Made by a program: the position numbers and the translations under genes. Below are positions 1 through 8,258 of a stretch of 64,000 nt of DNA, one piece after another (within the stretch, counting starts at the first letter, position 1; every line of letters starts with the position of its first letter). Under the pieces are notes generated by a model. That model ran no database searches, was not told the origin of the DNA, and saw nothing but the letters and a program-made list of their open reading frames with translations. Origin of the DNA: Candidatus Krumholzibacteriota bacterium (lineage in GTDB: Bacteria; Krumholzibacteriota; Krumholzibacteriia; JAJRXK01); contig JAJDAC010000002.1 of NCBI GenBank assembly GCA_029262065.1, positions 124,001-188,000 on the forward strand, written 5' to 3'.

Positions 1-2
1 CA

Positions 3-530
3 GCAACACCGACGGTTACGTCGGAACAACGAATAGACACCCTGCAGGAGCTCGAAGAGTTCGCGCTTCGCAGTGGCCCCAGTGCGGTTTCCCAGCTACT
101 CGTGGTGGAAATGACCGCGAGGACCTGCGCTGCCCTGAACGGGGGCGGGTTCGTCAACACCATCGTAGGCAACGATGGAGCACTCCAGGCCTCCTGGACC
201 GACGAGAATCTCCTGCGAATGTGGTCGTTGAAGTGCTGGAATGGAAGCCCGATGTTTCCCGGCGGCGAAGAGCTGCCCATCTGCGGATTCGACCTGGCCA
301 TGCCCCGCCCAATCGAGTGCCTCCAGATGATCGAGGCGGCCGTGACTGTTCTGCGGGGAATGCATAGCATCGACGGGTACACGTTCTTGTACCAGAACGT
401 GAGTGCCATCGATCAGAACGAAGAGTTCGAAGTCTGGTTTGCCGATCCCGAAGGTCGCGTCATGTATTGGCGCTGGATCCAATCCGGGGCCGTCGACGTA
501 CCCAACACTGGCGTTCCAGCCGCTGGCTAG
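3..530 (+). CDS. Hypothetical protein, 5' end outside window
   Basis: The frame is open from the first bases of the window to a TAG at 528-530, so the true start lies upstream; the first ATG inside the window (position 102) is probably internal because residues before it (EQRIDTLQELEEFALRSG) look like ordinary protein. The visible part is about 175 residues, soluble, with no signal peptide or membrane segment in view and a Trp-rich C-terminal half (EVWFADPEGRVMYWRW). I do not recognise a family. Its last four bases overlap the end of the convergent DUF1579 gene, a common arrangement in compact genomes. Function unknown. Confidence 0.55.
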   Translation, partial: ATPTVTSEQRIDTLQELEEFALRSGPSAVSQLLVVEMTARTCAALNGGGFVNTIVGNDGALQASWTDENLLRMWSLKCWNGSPMFPGGEELPICGFDLAMPRPIECLQMIEAAVTVLRGMHSIDGYTFLYQNVSAIDQNEEFEVWFADPEGRVMYWRWIQSGAVDVPNTGVPAAG

Positions 531-1123
531 GAACCAGCGCGGGTGGCGATCACCTCGGCGACCGTGAATTCGTCACCCGTGCCCAGATAGTCAGTGAACG
601 TGAACTGGATCCTGTAGGTGTCTGCATCCTGCTTATGGATAACCAGCACGTAATGGTGCACCTCGTCGGTGAGCGGGTCGGTTTCAGACCCCTCGAGCCG
701 GAGGTCGCCGGTGGCTGCGTCGACCTGACCGCGTGACGCGGTGTACTTGGTGGTCATGGTGTCGAAGCCCACGTGGAAGTACTCCTGCGCCGTACGGTCG
801 TAGCCCAACATGCCCAGCGAGTGCATGGCCAGTGGACCCTCCCCGCCCTCGGAGTCCAGGCTCAGGTAGCGACCGCCGAGTACCAGCTCGTTTACCGATC
901 GACCCGACATGTGCAGAGGGTCGGCTCCCGGTGTCATCCATAGGCGCATTTCCTGGTCCCATTCCCCCACCAGGTTCGCCAACCAATCGTGCTCGGGGCC
1001 GGGCACGATCATGTCCATGACTCGACCGAGATCCTCGCCATCGCGTTGGGCGAACGCGGCTTCAAGCGCGCAGCCGCTCAAGGCCAGCATGAGTATGAAA
1101 AATCGCAACGTACGTGAAACCAA
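527..1123 (-). CDS. DUF1579-family lipoprotein
   Basis: About 198 residues. The N-terminus is a hydrophobic signal ending in a lipobox (LALSGC), so the mature protein is probably a lipoprotein. The rest matches the DUF1579 pattern: 'GPEHDWLANLVGEWDQEM', then a beta-rich fold with 'ELVLGGRYL', 'MLGYDRTAQEYFHVGFD' and 'TKYTASRG'. DUF1579 proteins are small beta-barrels of unknown function, often exported. The start chosen is a TTG at 1121-1123 because GGGAGG sits six bases upstream; an ATG eleven codons further in is possible but would truncate the signal peptide, and reading further upstream gives an implausible charged extension that runs into the preceding terminator. It is the last gene of a minus-strand run. 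Confidence 0.75.
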   Translation of the reverse strand: MVSRTLRFFILMLALSGCALEAAFAQRDGEDLGRVMDMIVPGPEHDWLANLVGEWDQEMRLWMTPGADPLHMSGRSVNELVLGGRYLSLDSEGGEGPLAMHSLGMLGYDRTAQEYFHVGFDTMTTKYTASRGQVDAATGDLRLEGSETDPLTDEVHHYVLVIHKQDADTYRIQFTFTDYLGTGDEFTVAEVIATRAGS

Positions 1124-1172
1124 GGTTTTCCTCCCGCGTCCGTGTCTCGCCAAGCGATCCCCTGTTACAACG

Positions 1173-1204
1173 AAAAAAGGCCCCGCGCGGTTGCGCGAGG
1201 CCTC
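1173..1204 (-). terminator. Rho-independent terminator after the 1229..1747 gene
   Basis: On the minus strand a GC-rich ten-base-pair stem (arms GAGGCCTCGCGC and its partner, one mismatch, loop AACC/GGTT) is followed directly by TTTTTT. It lies 25 bases past the stop of the 1229..1747 gene and just upstream of the DUF1579 start, so it separates the two transcripts. Confidence 0.85.
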
Positions 1205-1228
1205 TTCATTCATCCGACGCCAGGGTAC

Positions 1229-1747
1229 CTAGAAGTTGGCCTTCACAGTTCCAAAGCTGTCGAAACGAGTGCCTACGCTGGCCAGATCCCAGGCCGCGAG
1301 GTCCAACAGATCATTCAGGCAGCCCTCGGGCCAGCCAGTGTTTTCGATGCAGACCGTGAACACACCAGCGCCCAGCGGCACGATGTACTCAAGGAAGAAC
1401 GCATCGTCGTGTCCGGGCACCACACCAAAATTGGTGAGCTGGATGCCAGGATCAGAGAACGTGACAGGGCCCGCCGCGCTGAACGGGGGCAGTCCCACCT
1501 GCTGGCAGAGCATCGCCACGGCGATGGGCTCGGTCACGGTACCAAGAATGTCATTCACATTCACGTTGAGCACGAGCTTACCATTGGCGTCCACGCAGGG
1601 CGCCTGGAAGCCATTCTGCACTTCGTGATTCACGTAGTCAGGAAACAGATTCTCAAACTCGGGCAGGGTCACCACGGGCGATGCCACGGCGGCAGAAGCC
1701 ATGGCGACACTGGCCAACAGAATGCCAACCATGAGCATTCTTTTCAT
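1229..1747 (-). CDS. Secreted hypothetical protein
   Basis: About 172 residues. Start ATG at 1745-1747 has AGGAGG eight bases upstream; the longer upstream reading has no coding character. The N-terminus (MKRMLMVGILLASVAMASAAVASP) is a clear Sec signal peptide with an AxA cleavage site. The mature part is mildly hydrophobic and has three spaced cysteines (QAPCVDANG, AMLCQQVG, VFTVCIENTGWPEGCLND), suggesting disulfides in the envelope. 'DILGTVTEPIAVAMLCQQVG' and a 'FFLEYIVPLGAGVF' strand look like a beta-sandwich. I do not recognise a family. A strong terminator follows, so it is the end of its transcript. Confidence 0.7.
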   Translation of the reverse strand: MKRMLMVGILLASVAMASAAVASPVVTLPEFENLFPDYVNHEVQNGFQAPCVDANGKLVLNVNVNDILGTVTEPIAVAMLCQQVGLPPFSAAGPVTFSDPGIQLTNFGVVPGHDDAFFLEYIVPLGAGVFTVCIENTGWPEGCLNDLLDLAAWDLASVGTRFDSFGTVKANF

Positions 1748-1926
1748 AACGAGAGACCTCCTGGTGCGGTCCAATGGGATTGAAATGCAAGTACGGAGAG
1801 ACGCATCCACTTGAGATCGTGAGAGATTAGCACAGAGCGCGCAAAGACGCTCTGAGCCTGCGGCCCCTCTCGAAGACCTGCGGATCATAAAGGTACTTCC
1901 TAAGGGTGTCAACTTTTCGAAACCCC

Positions 1927-3171
1927 CTATTGACCGGGCGTTCCGACCAGAGTCACCTCGACCACCGCCAACTGGGGCACCGGTGCCCAGGGATGGGAAA
2001 ACTGGCCGTAGATGGTTTTCTTCCCGGCGGCGGGGCTAAGGGTGAAACTGGTGGTCGCGGCCAGCGGGAGCCAGGACGCGCCCACGAACGCCGGATCCTC
2101 GCTGAACGCCATGTAGCCCGCTCCCGGCGCGATCGGGATCAAGGTGATTTCCGTTGTCACCACGACGCTGTCCACGGCCTCGGCAATCTGGAAAGTGGCC
2201 GTTTCCAGCGTGGCCGGAATCAAGGAAACCGAATCCACGAAGCTGTAGCCGAAGTCCGATTCGAACTCGGCCAGCAACGGCGCGGGATCTTCTTGATTGG
2301 TGACGTTCACGGTGAAGGTGGTATCGGGAGGCATCCACGACGCCAACGCCAACGCGGTCCGCGTGGTGGCGAAGCGAAGCTGGGTAACACCCATCGTATC
2401 GACTCGAACCTGTAGCGTGGTATCGGCTACCGAATCGATCATGGGCCCCGTGCGCGTCGTGCCATCGATCGACACCATGGGCGTGAACGCGGTGACCAAT
2501 GGCAGGACGGCCGCGCCCAGCGACACGCCGGTATCACGGGCACGACCATGGACACGGAGGGTGTCACCATTGGCCGCGGCGGACCCAAGGTCCCAATCGA
2601 TGCTTTGTACGGGATCAACCAGTGGAAAAATGGTGGAACCTGAGAAGTCAGCGTTGGGCGCCAATTCGATTTCATCGCCCACGCCGGAACGGACCAATAG
2701 CGTCACCATGCGACTGGCAACCGAGGCGGATCCACTGTTGGTTGCGATCGACAGCTCGGCGGCAATCACGGCCGCCGTACCCAGGTTGGCCGCGGTACGG
2801 TTCCCTTCCGCGTCCACGACCCTGATGCGGTAGTAGTTCGTCTCGTAGGGAACGAAGTCGGTGTCGGCGTAGGTAATGATGGGGGCGATGCTGGCCGCCA
2901 CCTGACCTACTCGTACGAATTCACCATCGATGGACGGGCTGCGAAAAACCTCGTGCGTGAACTGCTCGCCGGGGCTGTTCCAGGTGAGGAACACATCCGA
3001 TCCGCGGAAGAGTGCTTTCAGTTCGAACGGGTCTCCGCCCAACGCGGGGTCCAACGGGTTGTCGAACTCGGGATCGTCGGGGCGGCTGGTGCAGGAAGCC
3101 GCTCCCACCAGCAAGACGGTCAACCCCAGCGCCATGATTCGCCGCGCAATTCCTGGTCGGTTGGTTCTCAT
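1927..3171 (-). CDS. Lipoprotein with fibronectin-III-like domain
   Basis: About 414 residues. The signal sequence ends in a lipobox (LLVGAASC) and is followed by the acidic 'DDPEFDNPLDP' stretch seen after the lipid-attached Cys of many FCB-group lipoproteins. Residues about 45-125 look like a fibronectin type III domain ('DVFLTWNSP', 'FRSPSIDGEFVRVG', 'YYRIRVVDAEGN'). The remaining 250 residues are beta-rich, Thr/Asp/Val-rich repeats typical of surface proteins. The ATG chosen overlaps the stop of the upstream PEGA gene by one base (TGATG), so the two are probably translationally coupled and work together at the cell surface. Specific function unknown. Confidence 0.75.
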   Translation of the reverse strand: MRTNRPGIARRIMALGLTVLLVGAASCTSRPDDPEFDNPLDPALGGDPFELKALFRGSDVFLTWNSPGEQFTHEVFRSPSIDGEFVRVGQVAASIAPIITYADTDFVPYETNYYRIRVVDAEGNRTAANLGTAAVIAAELSIATNSGSASVASRMVTLLVRSGVGDEIELAPNADFSGSTIFPLVDPVQSIDWDLGSAAANGDTLRVHGRARDTGVSLGAAVLPLVTAFTPMVSIDGTTRTGPMIDSVADTTLQVRVDTMGVTQLRFATTRTALALASWMPPDTTFTVNVTNQEDPAPLLAEFESDFGYSFVDSVSLIPATLETATFQIAEAVDSVVVTTEITLIPIAPGAGYMAFSEDPAFVGASWLPLAATTSFTLSPAAGKKTIYGQFSHPWAPVPQLAVVEVTLVGTPGQ

Positions 3172-3890
3172 CAGAAATCCACCACCCATCCCACGCGCAT
3201 TTCCGTACCGCGACCCGAGGCCAGGTCTGGCCCGGCCGACGTGAACACCTTGTCGAATTGCAACCATGCGTCGATCGCGCTAAGTACCGCCGTGCCGATC
3301 ACGGCCCCCAAGGCCAAGTTGCGCATGGTTTCGGCCGAATCCAGATCGGACTGGGCCTTGTTGAGTTCGCCTCGCCAGAAAGCCACGTCGTCGCCGCTTA
3401 CGGCGGCGTCGTATTGAACCTGGGCATCCACCAGATCGTCACGGGCCCCCTTGAACTGCGCCTCGCCCAGAATCGCTACCCCGGCCGCGGCAAGCTCCAC
3501 CCCCATGAACACCCAACCACGATTGGGTTTTCCCAGGTGGTGCTGACCAAGACCGGCCAGCAACAGGCTGTAGACCACGGGCGCAGTTCGTTGTCGCGCC
3601 AGATGCGAAATCCGCACGGCCATGCCGTGATCGGCACCGCCCACGTCGATCAGCTCTTCGTAGTCCAGGTGCCCCTGTAGGCGTGACACTACCCGGTAGG
3701 TACCCTCATCGAGCGTGAGGGGTTCGAGCAAAGGTAGCGTACCTATTTCGCGACCGTCGATCTCAATGAGCGCGCCGACGGGACCTTGAATGACCACGGT
3801 GCCGCCGAAAGCCACGCCGGAGGGAAACCCCGCCAACACCAGGCTCAAGCCGACGAACGTGCCCAAGACTCGGACGGAACGATGCATCAT
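3171..3890 (-). CDS. PEGA-domain membrane protein with DUF5683-like region
   Basis: About 239 residues. Signal peptide (VLGTFVGLSLVLAGFPSGVAFGG), then a PEGA domain at about residues 30-85 ('VVIQGPVGALIEIDGREIG', 'LDEGTYRVVSRLQGHLDYEE'), which usually sits on the periplasmic or surface side. The second half has two membrane-type segments around a charged coiled stretch: 'APVVYSLLLAGLGQHHLGKPNRGWVF' resembles the DUF5683/TM2-like motif, and 'LALGAVIGTAVLSAIDAWL' is near the end. Two adjacent ATGs are possible starts (3890 or 3887); GGGAG lies nine bases upstream. It leads directly into the lipoprotein gene at 1927..3171. Confidence 0.72.
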   Translation of the reverse strand: MMHRSVRVLGTFVGLSLVLAGFPSGVAFGGTVVIQGPVGALIEIDGREIGTLPLLEPLTLDEGTYRVVSRLQGHLDYEELIDVGGADHGMAVRISHLARQRTAPVVYSLLLAGLGQHHLGKPNRGWVFMGVELAAAGVAILGEAQFKGARDDLVDAQVQYDAAVSGDDVAFWRGELNKAQSDLDSAETMRNLALGAVIGTAVLSAIDAWLQFDKVFTSAGPDLASGRGTEMRVGWVVDF

Positions 3891-4034
3891 GCGAAGGAAC
3901 TCCCTGCACCATTTGAAGATGTGCAAACAACCACTCGAATGAAATTCGATCAGGGTCAGGACATGAAATCCAGAGGCGATGGAGGGCATGAGTATAGAGC
4001 ACCTCTGCCGCCGACGGCAGGTGAAAAGCTGACC

Positions 4035-4841
4035 TCAGGGTGCCACTTCATCCAGGCGACGCGCAATGGCCGCCACGCCGTCGGTGAGGGCCGCCGGCCC
4101 TGGCTGCAAGATGATCGAAGCGTCGATCTCATGCACGGCGCCGTTGGCTACCGCGGGTACCGAATCGAACCTTGCGCGAGAGCGGAGGGCCTGGGCATCG
4201 AACGGCTTGCCGCACCAGCTGGCCAGAATGAGTTCGGGCGCGGCCTCCACCACCTCGTCTGCGGTGACCGTGCGTTCGCTGGCCATGGCACCGCCGGCCC
4301 GGTCCCGAAACACATCGACACCGCCGGCCAGTTCGATCAACTCGCTGACCCAGGCGATGGCGCTGATCTGGGGATCGTCCCACTCCTCGAAGTACACACG
4401 CGGCGCGCGCGAGCGCCGTCGGCCCCGCTCTTCGATAGCCGTCAGATGACGCACATACTCCGTCACCAGCGACTCGGCCCGTTCAGCCGCGCCCACGATC
4501 TGGCCCAGGGTCACGACCACGTCGAGGATCTCTTGCACGGTCCGTTGGTTGAAGATGAGAACGGCCAGCCCGGCCTTGATGAGGTCGTGGGCCAACTGGG
4601 CCTGGATGTCGGAAAAACCCACGACCAGGTCGGGCTTCAACGCCGAGATCTTGTCTACGCTGCCGCCGATGAACGCCGACACGACGGGCTTATCCCTGGA
4701 CGCCTCGGGTGGTCGCACGGTGTAGGCACTGATGCCCACGATTCGATCCTGCTCGCCCAGGGCGTAGAGGATCTCGGTGGGTTCTTCGGTCAGACAGACA
4801 ATGCGTCGCGGAGTTCGGCCCGCCGCGTAGCGCGGGCTCAC
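4035..4841 (-). CDS. BtuF-like periplasmic-binding-fold protein without signal peptide
   Basis: About 268 residues matching the class III solute-binding fold of BtuF and iron-siderophore binding proteins: 'RIVCLTEEPTEILYALGEQDRIVGIS', then 'SALKPDLVVGFSDIQAQLAHDL', the long connecting helix with 'IVGAAERAESL', and a C-terminal lobe with 'ELIELAGGVDVF' and 'EVVEAAPELILASWCGKPFDA'. Such proteins normally carry an export signal; this one starts directly at the first strand, so it is probably cytoplasmic and may sense or carry a cobalamin-like or metal ligand rather than feed an ABC transporter, none of which is nearby. The start is a GTG in a GTGA overlap with the stop of arginine deiminase, and there is no separate ribosome binding site, so it is translated by coupling. 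Confidence 0.82.
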   Translation of the reverse strand: MSPRYAAGRTPRRIVCLTEEPTEILYALGEQDRIVGISAYTVRPPEASRDKPVVSAFIGGSVDKISALKPDLVVGFSDIQAQLAHDLIKAGLAVLIFNQRTVQEILDVVVTLGQIVGAAERAESLVTEYVRHLTAIEERGRRRSRAPRVYFEEWDDPQISAIAWVSELIELAGGVDVFRDRAGGAMASERTVTADEVVEAAPELILASWCGKPFDAQALRSRARFDSVPAVANGAVHEIDASIILQPGPAALTDGVAAIARRLDEVAP

Positions 4842-6106
4842 AAGGAATCGCGCACGAGCGCGTGCGTGAGACAGTGAGGCCCCCCGCGTGCCCGACTCAT
4901 CTCGTAGCTGGGCAGAAGAATGCAGATACGCTGAGGATCATCCAGGTCCACGTGCGCTTTGCCCGCCAGAAGCTCGGCCGCGGTGACCACCTTGAAGCCC
5001 CGTTTGTCGAGGGACTCAGCGGTAACCTGGTTGCGATCGTACAGAGTTATCACGCCCGGAGCGAGCGCGAGCGCGTTTGCGCCATCTGTCCACTGCTCAC
5101 GCTCCTGGTGCAGCAGATCGTCGCCACCACAACTGATGGGCTCCAGATCCACGCCGCGTTGGCGTAACGTCGTAAGAAAGTCGTCGGCCGTGCGGGGGCG
5201 CACGTCGGCGCCGTGCAGGTCAATCACATAGGCCGGTGCGGGCGATACGTGCCCTCCCAGAATGACGGGCTCGTGCACGAGGCAGGCATTGTTGTCGACC
5301 GGCGTAAAGATGGTATCCAGGTGCATATAGGCCCGTTGCTGGGGCACCGAGACCACGACCATCCAGCGTGGCCCACCCTCACGATGGAAAAGCGCCCGCG
5401 CCAATCGACGAATACCCGAGCGATTGGTCCGCTCGGAGTGCCCGACCGCGATGACCTCAGGAGAAAGCACCAGCACGTCGCCACCCTCGAACGTCGGACG
5501 CGTGAGGCCCAGATACATGGGCTGACCATTCTCGACCTGCAGAGGATCGAGGATCACGTGGGTGTCGCTCAGCCGCGGATGGAACTTGAACAACAGACGC
5601 GAAAGCAATGACTCTCGCCAACGCGTGGGCATGGCCATGGACGAGATGATGACGCCGTTGCCCAAAGCAATCTGAGGGTCGCGCTGAAAACAATAGTTGG
5701 GCAGGGGAACGATCTCGAACAGCTCGCCGGCGTCGATGCCGCGGCGCTTGGGGTCGCTACGAATGCCGTGGACCAGCATGCTGGCCAGATCCTCGGGCTG
5801 GGCGTCGGACAACTGCTGACGCACGCCCGTGGGCAGGTCTTCGGCCAGGGCGGCCATGATCCAGTCGCGCGCGGGGGGTTCAGCCAACGCCTCGCCCAGC
5901 ATGGCCTGGGCCTGCAAGACCTCCACCCCCAGATGCTCCAGGACGCGAAGAAAGCTCTCGTGCTCCTCGCGCGCCGCGTCCCCGAACAAGATGTCGTCGA
6001 AGAGCAACTCCTCCATCATCGACGGGACCATGCGGTCCACCTCGAGGCCGGGCGCGTGGGTGAGCACCTGACGCAATCGACCGATCTCTGAGCGGATTTC
6101 CAGCAC
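4838..6106 (-). CDS. arcA: Arginine deiminase
   Basis: Hydrolyses L-arginine to citrulline and ammonia, the first step of the arginine deiminase pathway. About 422 residues, the usual length. The guanidino-modifying enzyme motifs are all visible: N-terminal 'SEIGRLRQVLTHAPGLEVDR', 'CFQRDPQ', the acid motif 'FEGGD', 'MHLDTIFT' with the catalytic His and Asp, and the catalytic Cys near the C-terminus in 'RGGPHCLTHALVR'. No carbamate kinase, ornithine carbamoyltransferase or arginine/ornithine antiporter lies in the window, so the rest of the pathway must be elsewhere or the role differs. Start: a GTG at 6104-6106 with AAAGG six bases upstream; a TTG seven codons earlier is the alternative. It is coupled to the downstream BtuF-like gene by a four-base overlap. 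Confidence 0.93.
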   Translation of the reverse strand: MLEIRSEIGRLRQVLTHAPGLEVDRMVPSMMEELLFDDILFGDAAREEHESFLRVLEHLGVEVLQAQAMLGEALAEPPARDWIMAALAEDLPTGVRQQLSDAQPEDLASMLVHGIRSDPKRRGIDAGELFEIVPLPNYCFQRDPQIALGNGVIISSMAMPTRWRESLLSRLLFKFHPRLSDTHVILDPLQVENGQPMYLGLTRPTFEGGDVLVLSPEVIAVGHSERTNRSGIRRLARALFHREGGPRWMVVVSVPQQRAYMHLDTIFTPVDNNACLVHEPVILGGHVSPAPAYVIDLHGADVRPRTADDFLTTLRQRGVDLEPISCGGDDLLHQEREQWTDGANALALAPGVITLYDRNQVTAESLDKRGFKVVTAAELLAGKAHVDLDDPQRICILLPSYEMSRARGGPHCLTHALVRDSL

Positions 6107-6149
6107 GGGGTGCCTTTCGAATACCAATGGGCGGGCGAGCGAAGATAGT

Positions 6150-6184
6150 CCAACAAAGCGGGGCGGAGCGCAACCGCGCCCCGC
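6150..6184 (-). terminator. Probable terminator after the 6213..6956 lipoprotein gene
   Basis: A perfect eight-base-pair GC stem (6158-6165 with 6177-6184) followed on the minus strand by TTTGTTGG. It lies about 30 bases past the stop of the lipoprotein gene and upstream of arginine deiminase, whose promoter would then have to lie in the 40 or so bases between. Confidence 0.55.
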
Positions 6185-6212
6185 CCCGGGATCTCAACTC
6201 GCTGTCATTGGC

Positions 6213-6956
6213 TCAACGTGCGCCGGGCTCGAACTGGAAGATCATGTGACTGCCTTCCAGCATCAGAAACGCCGTAACGGGTCCGTCGACCGCGGATGCG
6301 TCCCAGTAGGTCCAATAGGCCTTTCCGTCTTCACCTTGCACGGTCAACCGGTCCGGTGCGGCCGGAGCATTACGACCACCCAGCCCACCTCGCCAGGCCG
6401 CGTCGCCACTCACCGGGCGCCGCACTGCAGCCGCGCGACGAACCGAGGGGCTTTTCACGGGCAACCCGAAACCGGACGAAGCGAAGCCCAGTTGGCTCGG
6501 ATCGCTCACGGGCGCGTATTCCGGAGCTTCATATAGGTAGGTAGCGCCGGGACCAGAGCTTTGCTTGGCCCGCAGACCAAACTTCTCCGACCCCGTCCAA
6601 TCGTCGACCGGCTGAAGCCATACGCCGTCGGCCGTAACCAGACGCAGATCCTCCCGATCAATCCGCACCGGCTCATCGCTCCGGTTCAGAACGATCATGT
6701 CCATGGTCAGATAGCCTTCCTGCTCGAACAAGGCGCAGGCCACGTAGAGGTCGTCGTTGCCGGCGATGAGCGCATCTCGCATGACGCTACCGTGGCCAAG
6801 CACATCCTGCGAAGACAGACCGTCGAGACGACGGGAGAAACCAGACTCCACGGGGTTCCAATACGAGGAACCGTGGGAAGTCGTATGAATGACCCCCTGC
6901 TGAGGCGTCGCGCAGCCCGTGGCAATGAGTAGAAAACCGAACAGAAGTGGGCGCAT
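6213..6956 (-). CDS. Hypothetical lipoprotein
   Basis: About 247 residues. ATG at 6954-6956 is preceded by GGAGG. Signal sequence with lipobox (MRPLLFGFLLIATGCATP), so a lipoprotein. The middle section, 'LYVACALFEQEGYLTMDMIVLNRSDEPVRID', with 'LRLVTADGVWLQP', resembles the beta-sandwich 'non-essential protein with exposed DUF4352-like' type of folds, but I cannot name a family. The region around residues 150-200 is Ser/Pro/Arg-rich and probably disordered. A terminator-like hairpin follows. Function unknown. Confidence 0.65.
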   Translation of the reverse strand: MRPLLFGFLLIATGCATPQQGVIHTTSHGSSYWNPVESGFSRRLDGLSSQDVLGHGSVMRDALIAGNDDLYVACALFEQEGYLTMDMIVLNRSDEPVRIDREDLRLVTADGVWLQPVDDWTGSEKFGLRAKQSSGPGATYLYEAPEYAPVSDPSQLGFASSGFGLPVKSPSVRRAAAVRRPVSGDAAWRGGLGGRNAPAAPDRLTVQGEDGKAYWTYWDASAVDGPVTAFLMLEGSHMIFQFEPGAR

Positions 6957-7259
6957 GGAGCCTCCGGAATACCAGTGATGGATCGTGGGGTGGGCGGCAG
7001 AGCTTGCCGGTCTGACCGCGGACCCACGGCCATGAGCAAGTTCTCTGCCCAACCTCCGGCCAGGGCTCCTAACGCTCGAAAACGGCCGTTTCCCTCGAAG
7101 AACAGCCGCGGGCGGTGTGAGACCCAGTTGCGACCCGGCACAACTTGCACGTAGGGACTTGCATCACGAACTCTCCCTCGTTTCCTTCTTGACCGGTTCC
7201 CGCGCGGGCTTGCACCCTCGCGATGGATGATTCACCCGAACGACCCAGGAGACATCGCG
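6957..7259. other. Divergent intergenic region upstream of mdh
   Basis: About 300 bases without a credible gene, between the divergent lipoprotein and malate dehydrogenase genes; it must carry promoters for both. The only striking element is a perfect 12-base palindrome, AAACGGCCGTTT, at 7080-7091, which could be a repressor site. TTGACC at about 7189 is a possible -35 but I see no matching -10. Confidence 0.4.
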
Positions 7260-8246
7260 ATGTCCGAACCCAAGCGCGTAGCGGTTACCGGCGCCGCCGG
7301 CCAGATCGGCTACAGCCTTCTTCCTCGCATCGCGGCCGGCGAGATTTTCGGCCCCGAAACCCCGGTCATTCTTCAGTGCCTGGAGATTCCGCCCGCGCTG
7401 GGGGCCCTCAAGGGCGTCGCCATGGAGATGGACGACTGTGCCTTTCCCCTCTTACGCGGCGTGGTTTGCACCGACGACCCGAAAGAAGCGTTCAAGGACG
7501 CCGACCTGGCCCTCTTGGTGGGAAGCAAACCCCGCGGCAAGGGTATGGAACGCGCCGACCTCATTCGCGAGAACGGTCCGATCTTCGTTTCGCAGGGTCA
7601 GGCGCTGCAGGCCGTGGCCAAGTCCGATGTACGTGTGGTTGTAGTGGGCAACCCATGCAACACGAACTGCCTCATTGCCATGCACAACGCGCCGGAACTT
7701 CCCAAACGAAACTTCTCGGCCATGACCCAGCTGGACCACAACCGGGCGTTGGCCCAATTGGCGGGTCGCGCCAAAGTGCACTCGTCGCACGTACGCAATC
7801 CCATCATCTGGGGAAACCACTCCAACACGCAGTTTCCAGACTGGAATTTTGCCACCATCGGCGGCAAACCAGCCCAGGAAGTCATCGGCGATGTCGAGTG
7901 GCTGCGCGGCGACTTCATCTCCACGGTGCAGGAGCGGGGCAAGGCCATCATCGAAGCCCGCGGGCTCTCGTCGGCCATGTCGGCCGCCAACGCCGCGCTC
8001 GATCACGCTCGCTGCCTGTTCAAGGGCACGCCCGAGGGTAGCTGGACCAGCATGGCCGTGTGTTCGGACGGCTCCTACGGCGTTCCCGAAGGCATCATGT
8101 GCTCGTTTCCCGTGACCTGCCGCGGCGACGGCAGCTACGAAATCGTGCAGGATCTGAAGTTCGACGATTTCGGCAAAGCGAAGTTTGAGATCACGGTGAA
8201 CGAACTATTGGGCGAACGCGAGACCGTCGCCGATCTTCTGAAGTAG
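7260..8246 (+). CDS. mdh: Malate dehydrogenase (NAD-dependent, type 2)
   Basis: Interconverts malate and oxaloacetate in the TCA cycle. About 328 residues. The Rossmann motif '[15 protein letters not shown]' opens the protein; '[11 protein letters not shown]' holds the substrate-binding Arg of the mobile loop, 'GNPCNTNC' the NAD-binding strand, '[11 protein letters not shown]' the Asp of the relay and '[11 protein letters not shown]' the catalytic His. This is the type found in Gram-negative bacteria and in eukaryotic cytosol, rather than the lactate dehydrogenase-like type. Start ATG at 7260 has CAGGAGA upstream; an ATG eleven codons earlier lacks a binding site. The mannosyltransferase-like gene begins 12 bases after the stop and is probably cotranscribed. 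Confidence 0.95.
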   Translation: MSEPKRVAVTGAAGQIGYSLLPRIAAGEIFGPETPVILQCLEIPPALGALKGVAMEMDDCAFPLLRGVVCTDDPKEAFKDADLALLVGSKPRGKGMERADLIRENGPIFVSQGQALQAVAKSDVRVVVVGNPCNTNCLIAMHNAPELPKRNFSAMTQLDHNRALAQLAGRAKVHSSHVRNPIIWGNHSNTQFPDWNFATIGGKPAQEVIGDVEWLRGDFISTVQERGKAIIEARGLSSAMSAANAALDHARCLFKGTPEGSWTSMAVCSDGSYGVPEGIMCSFPVTCRGDGSYEIVQDLKFDDFGKAKFEITVNELLGERETVADLLK

Positions 8247-8258
8247 TTGCTCCATACC

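Noticed and set aside
4838-6127. Arginine deiminase starting at the TTG at 6127
   Set aside because: The GTG at 6106 has AAAGG at proper spacing and matches the family N-terminus; the extra seven residues have no support.
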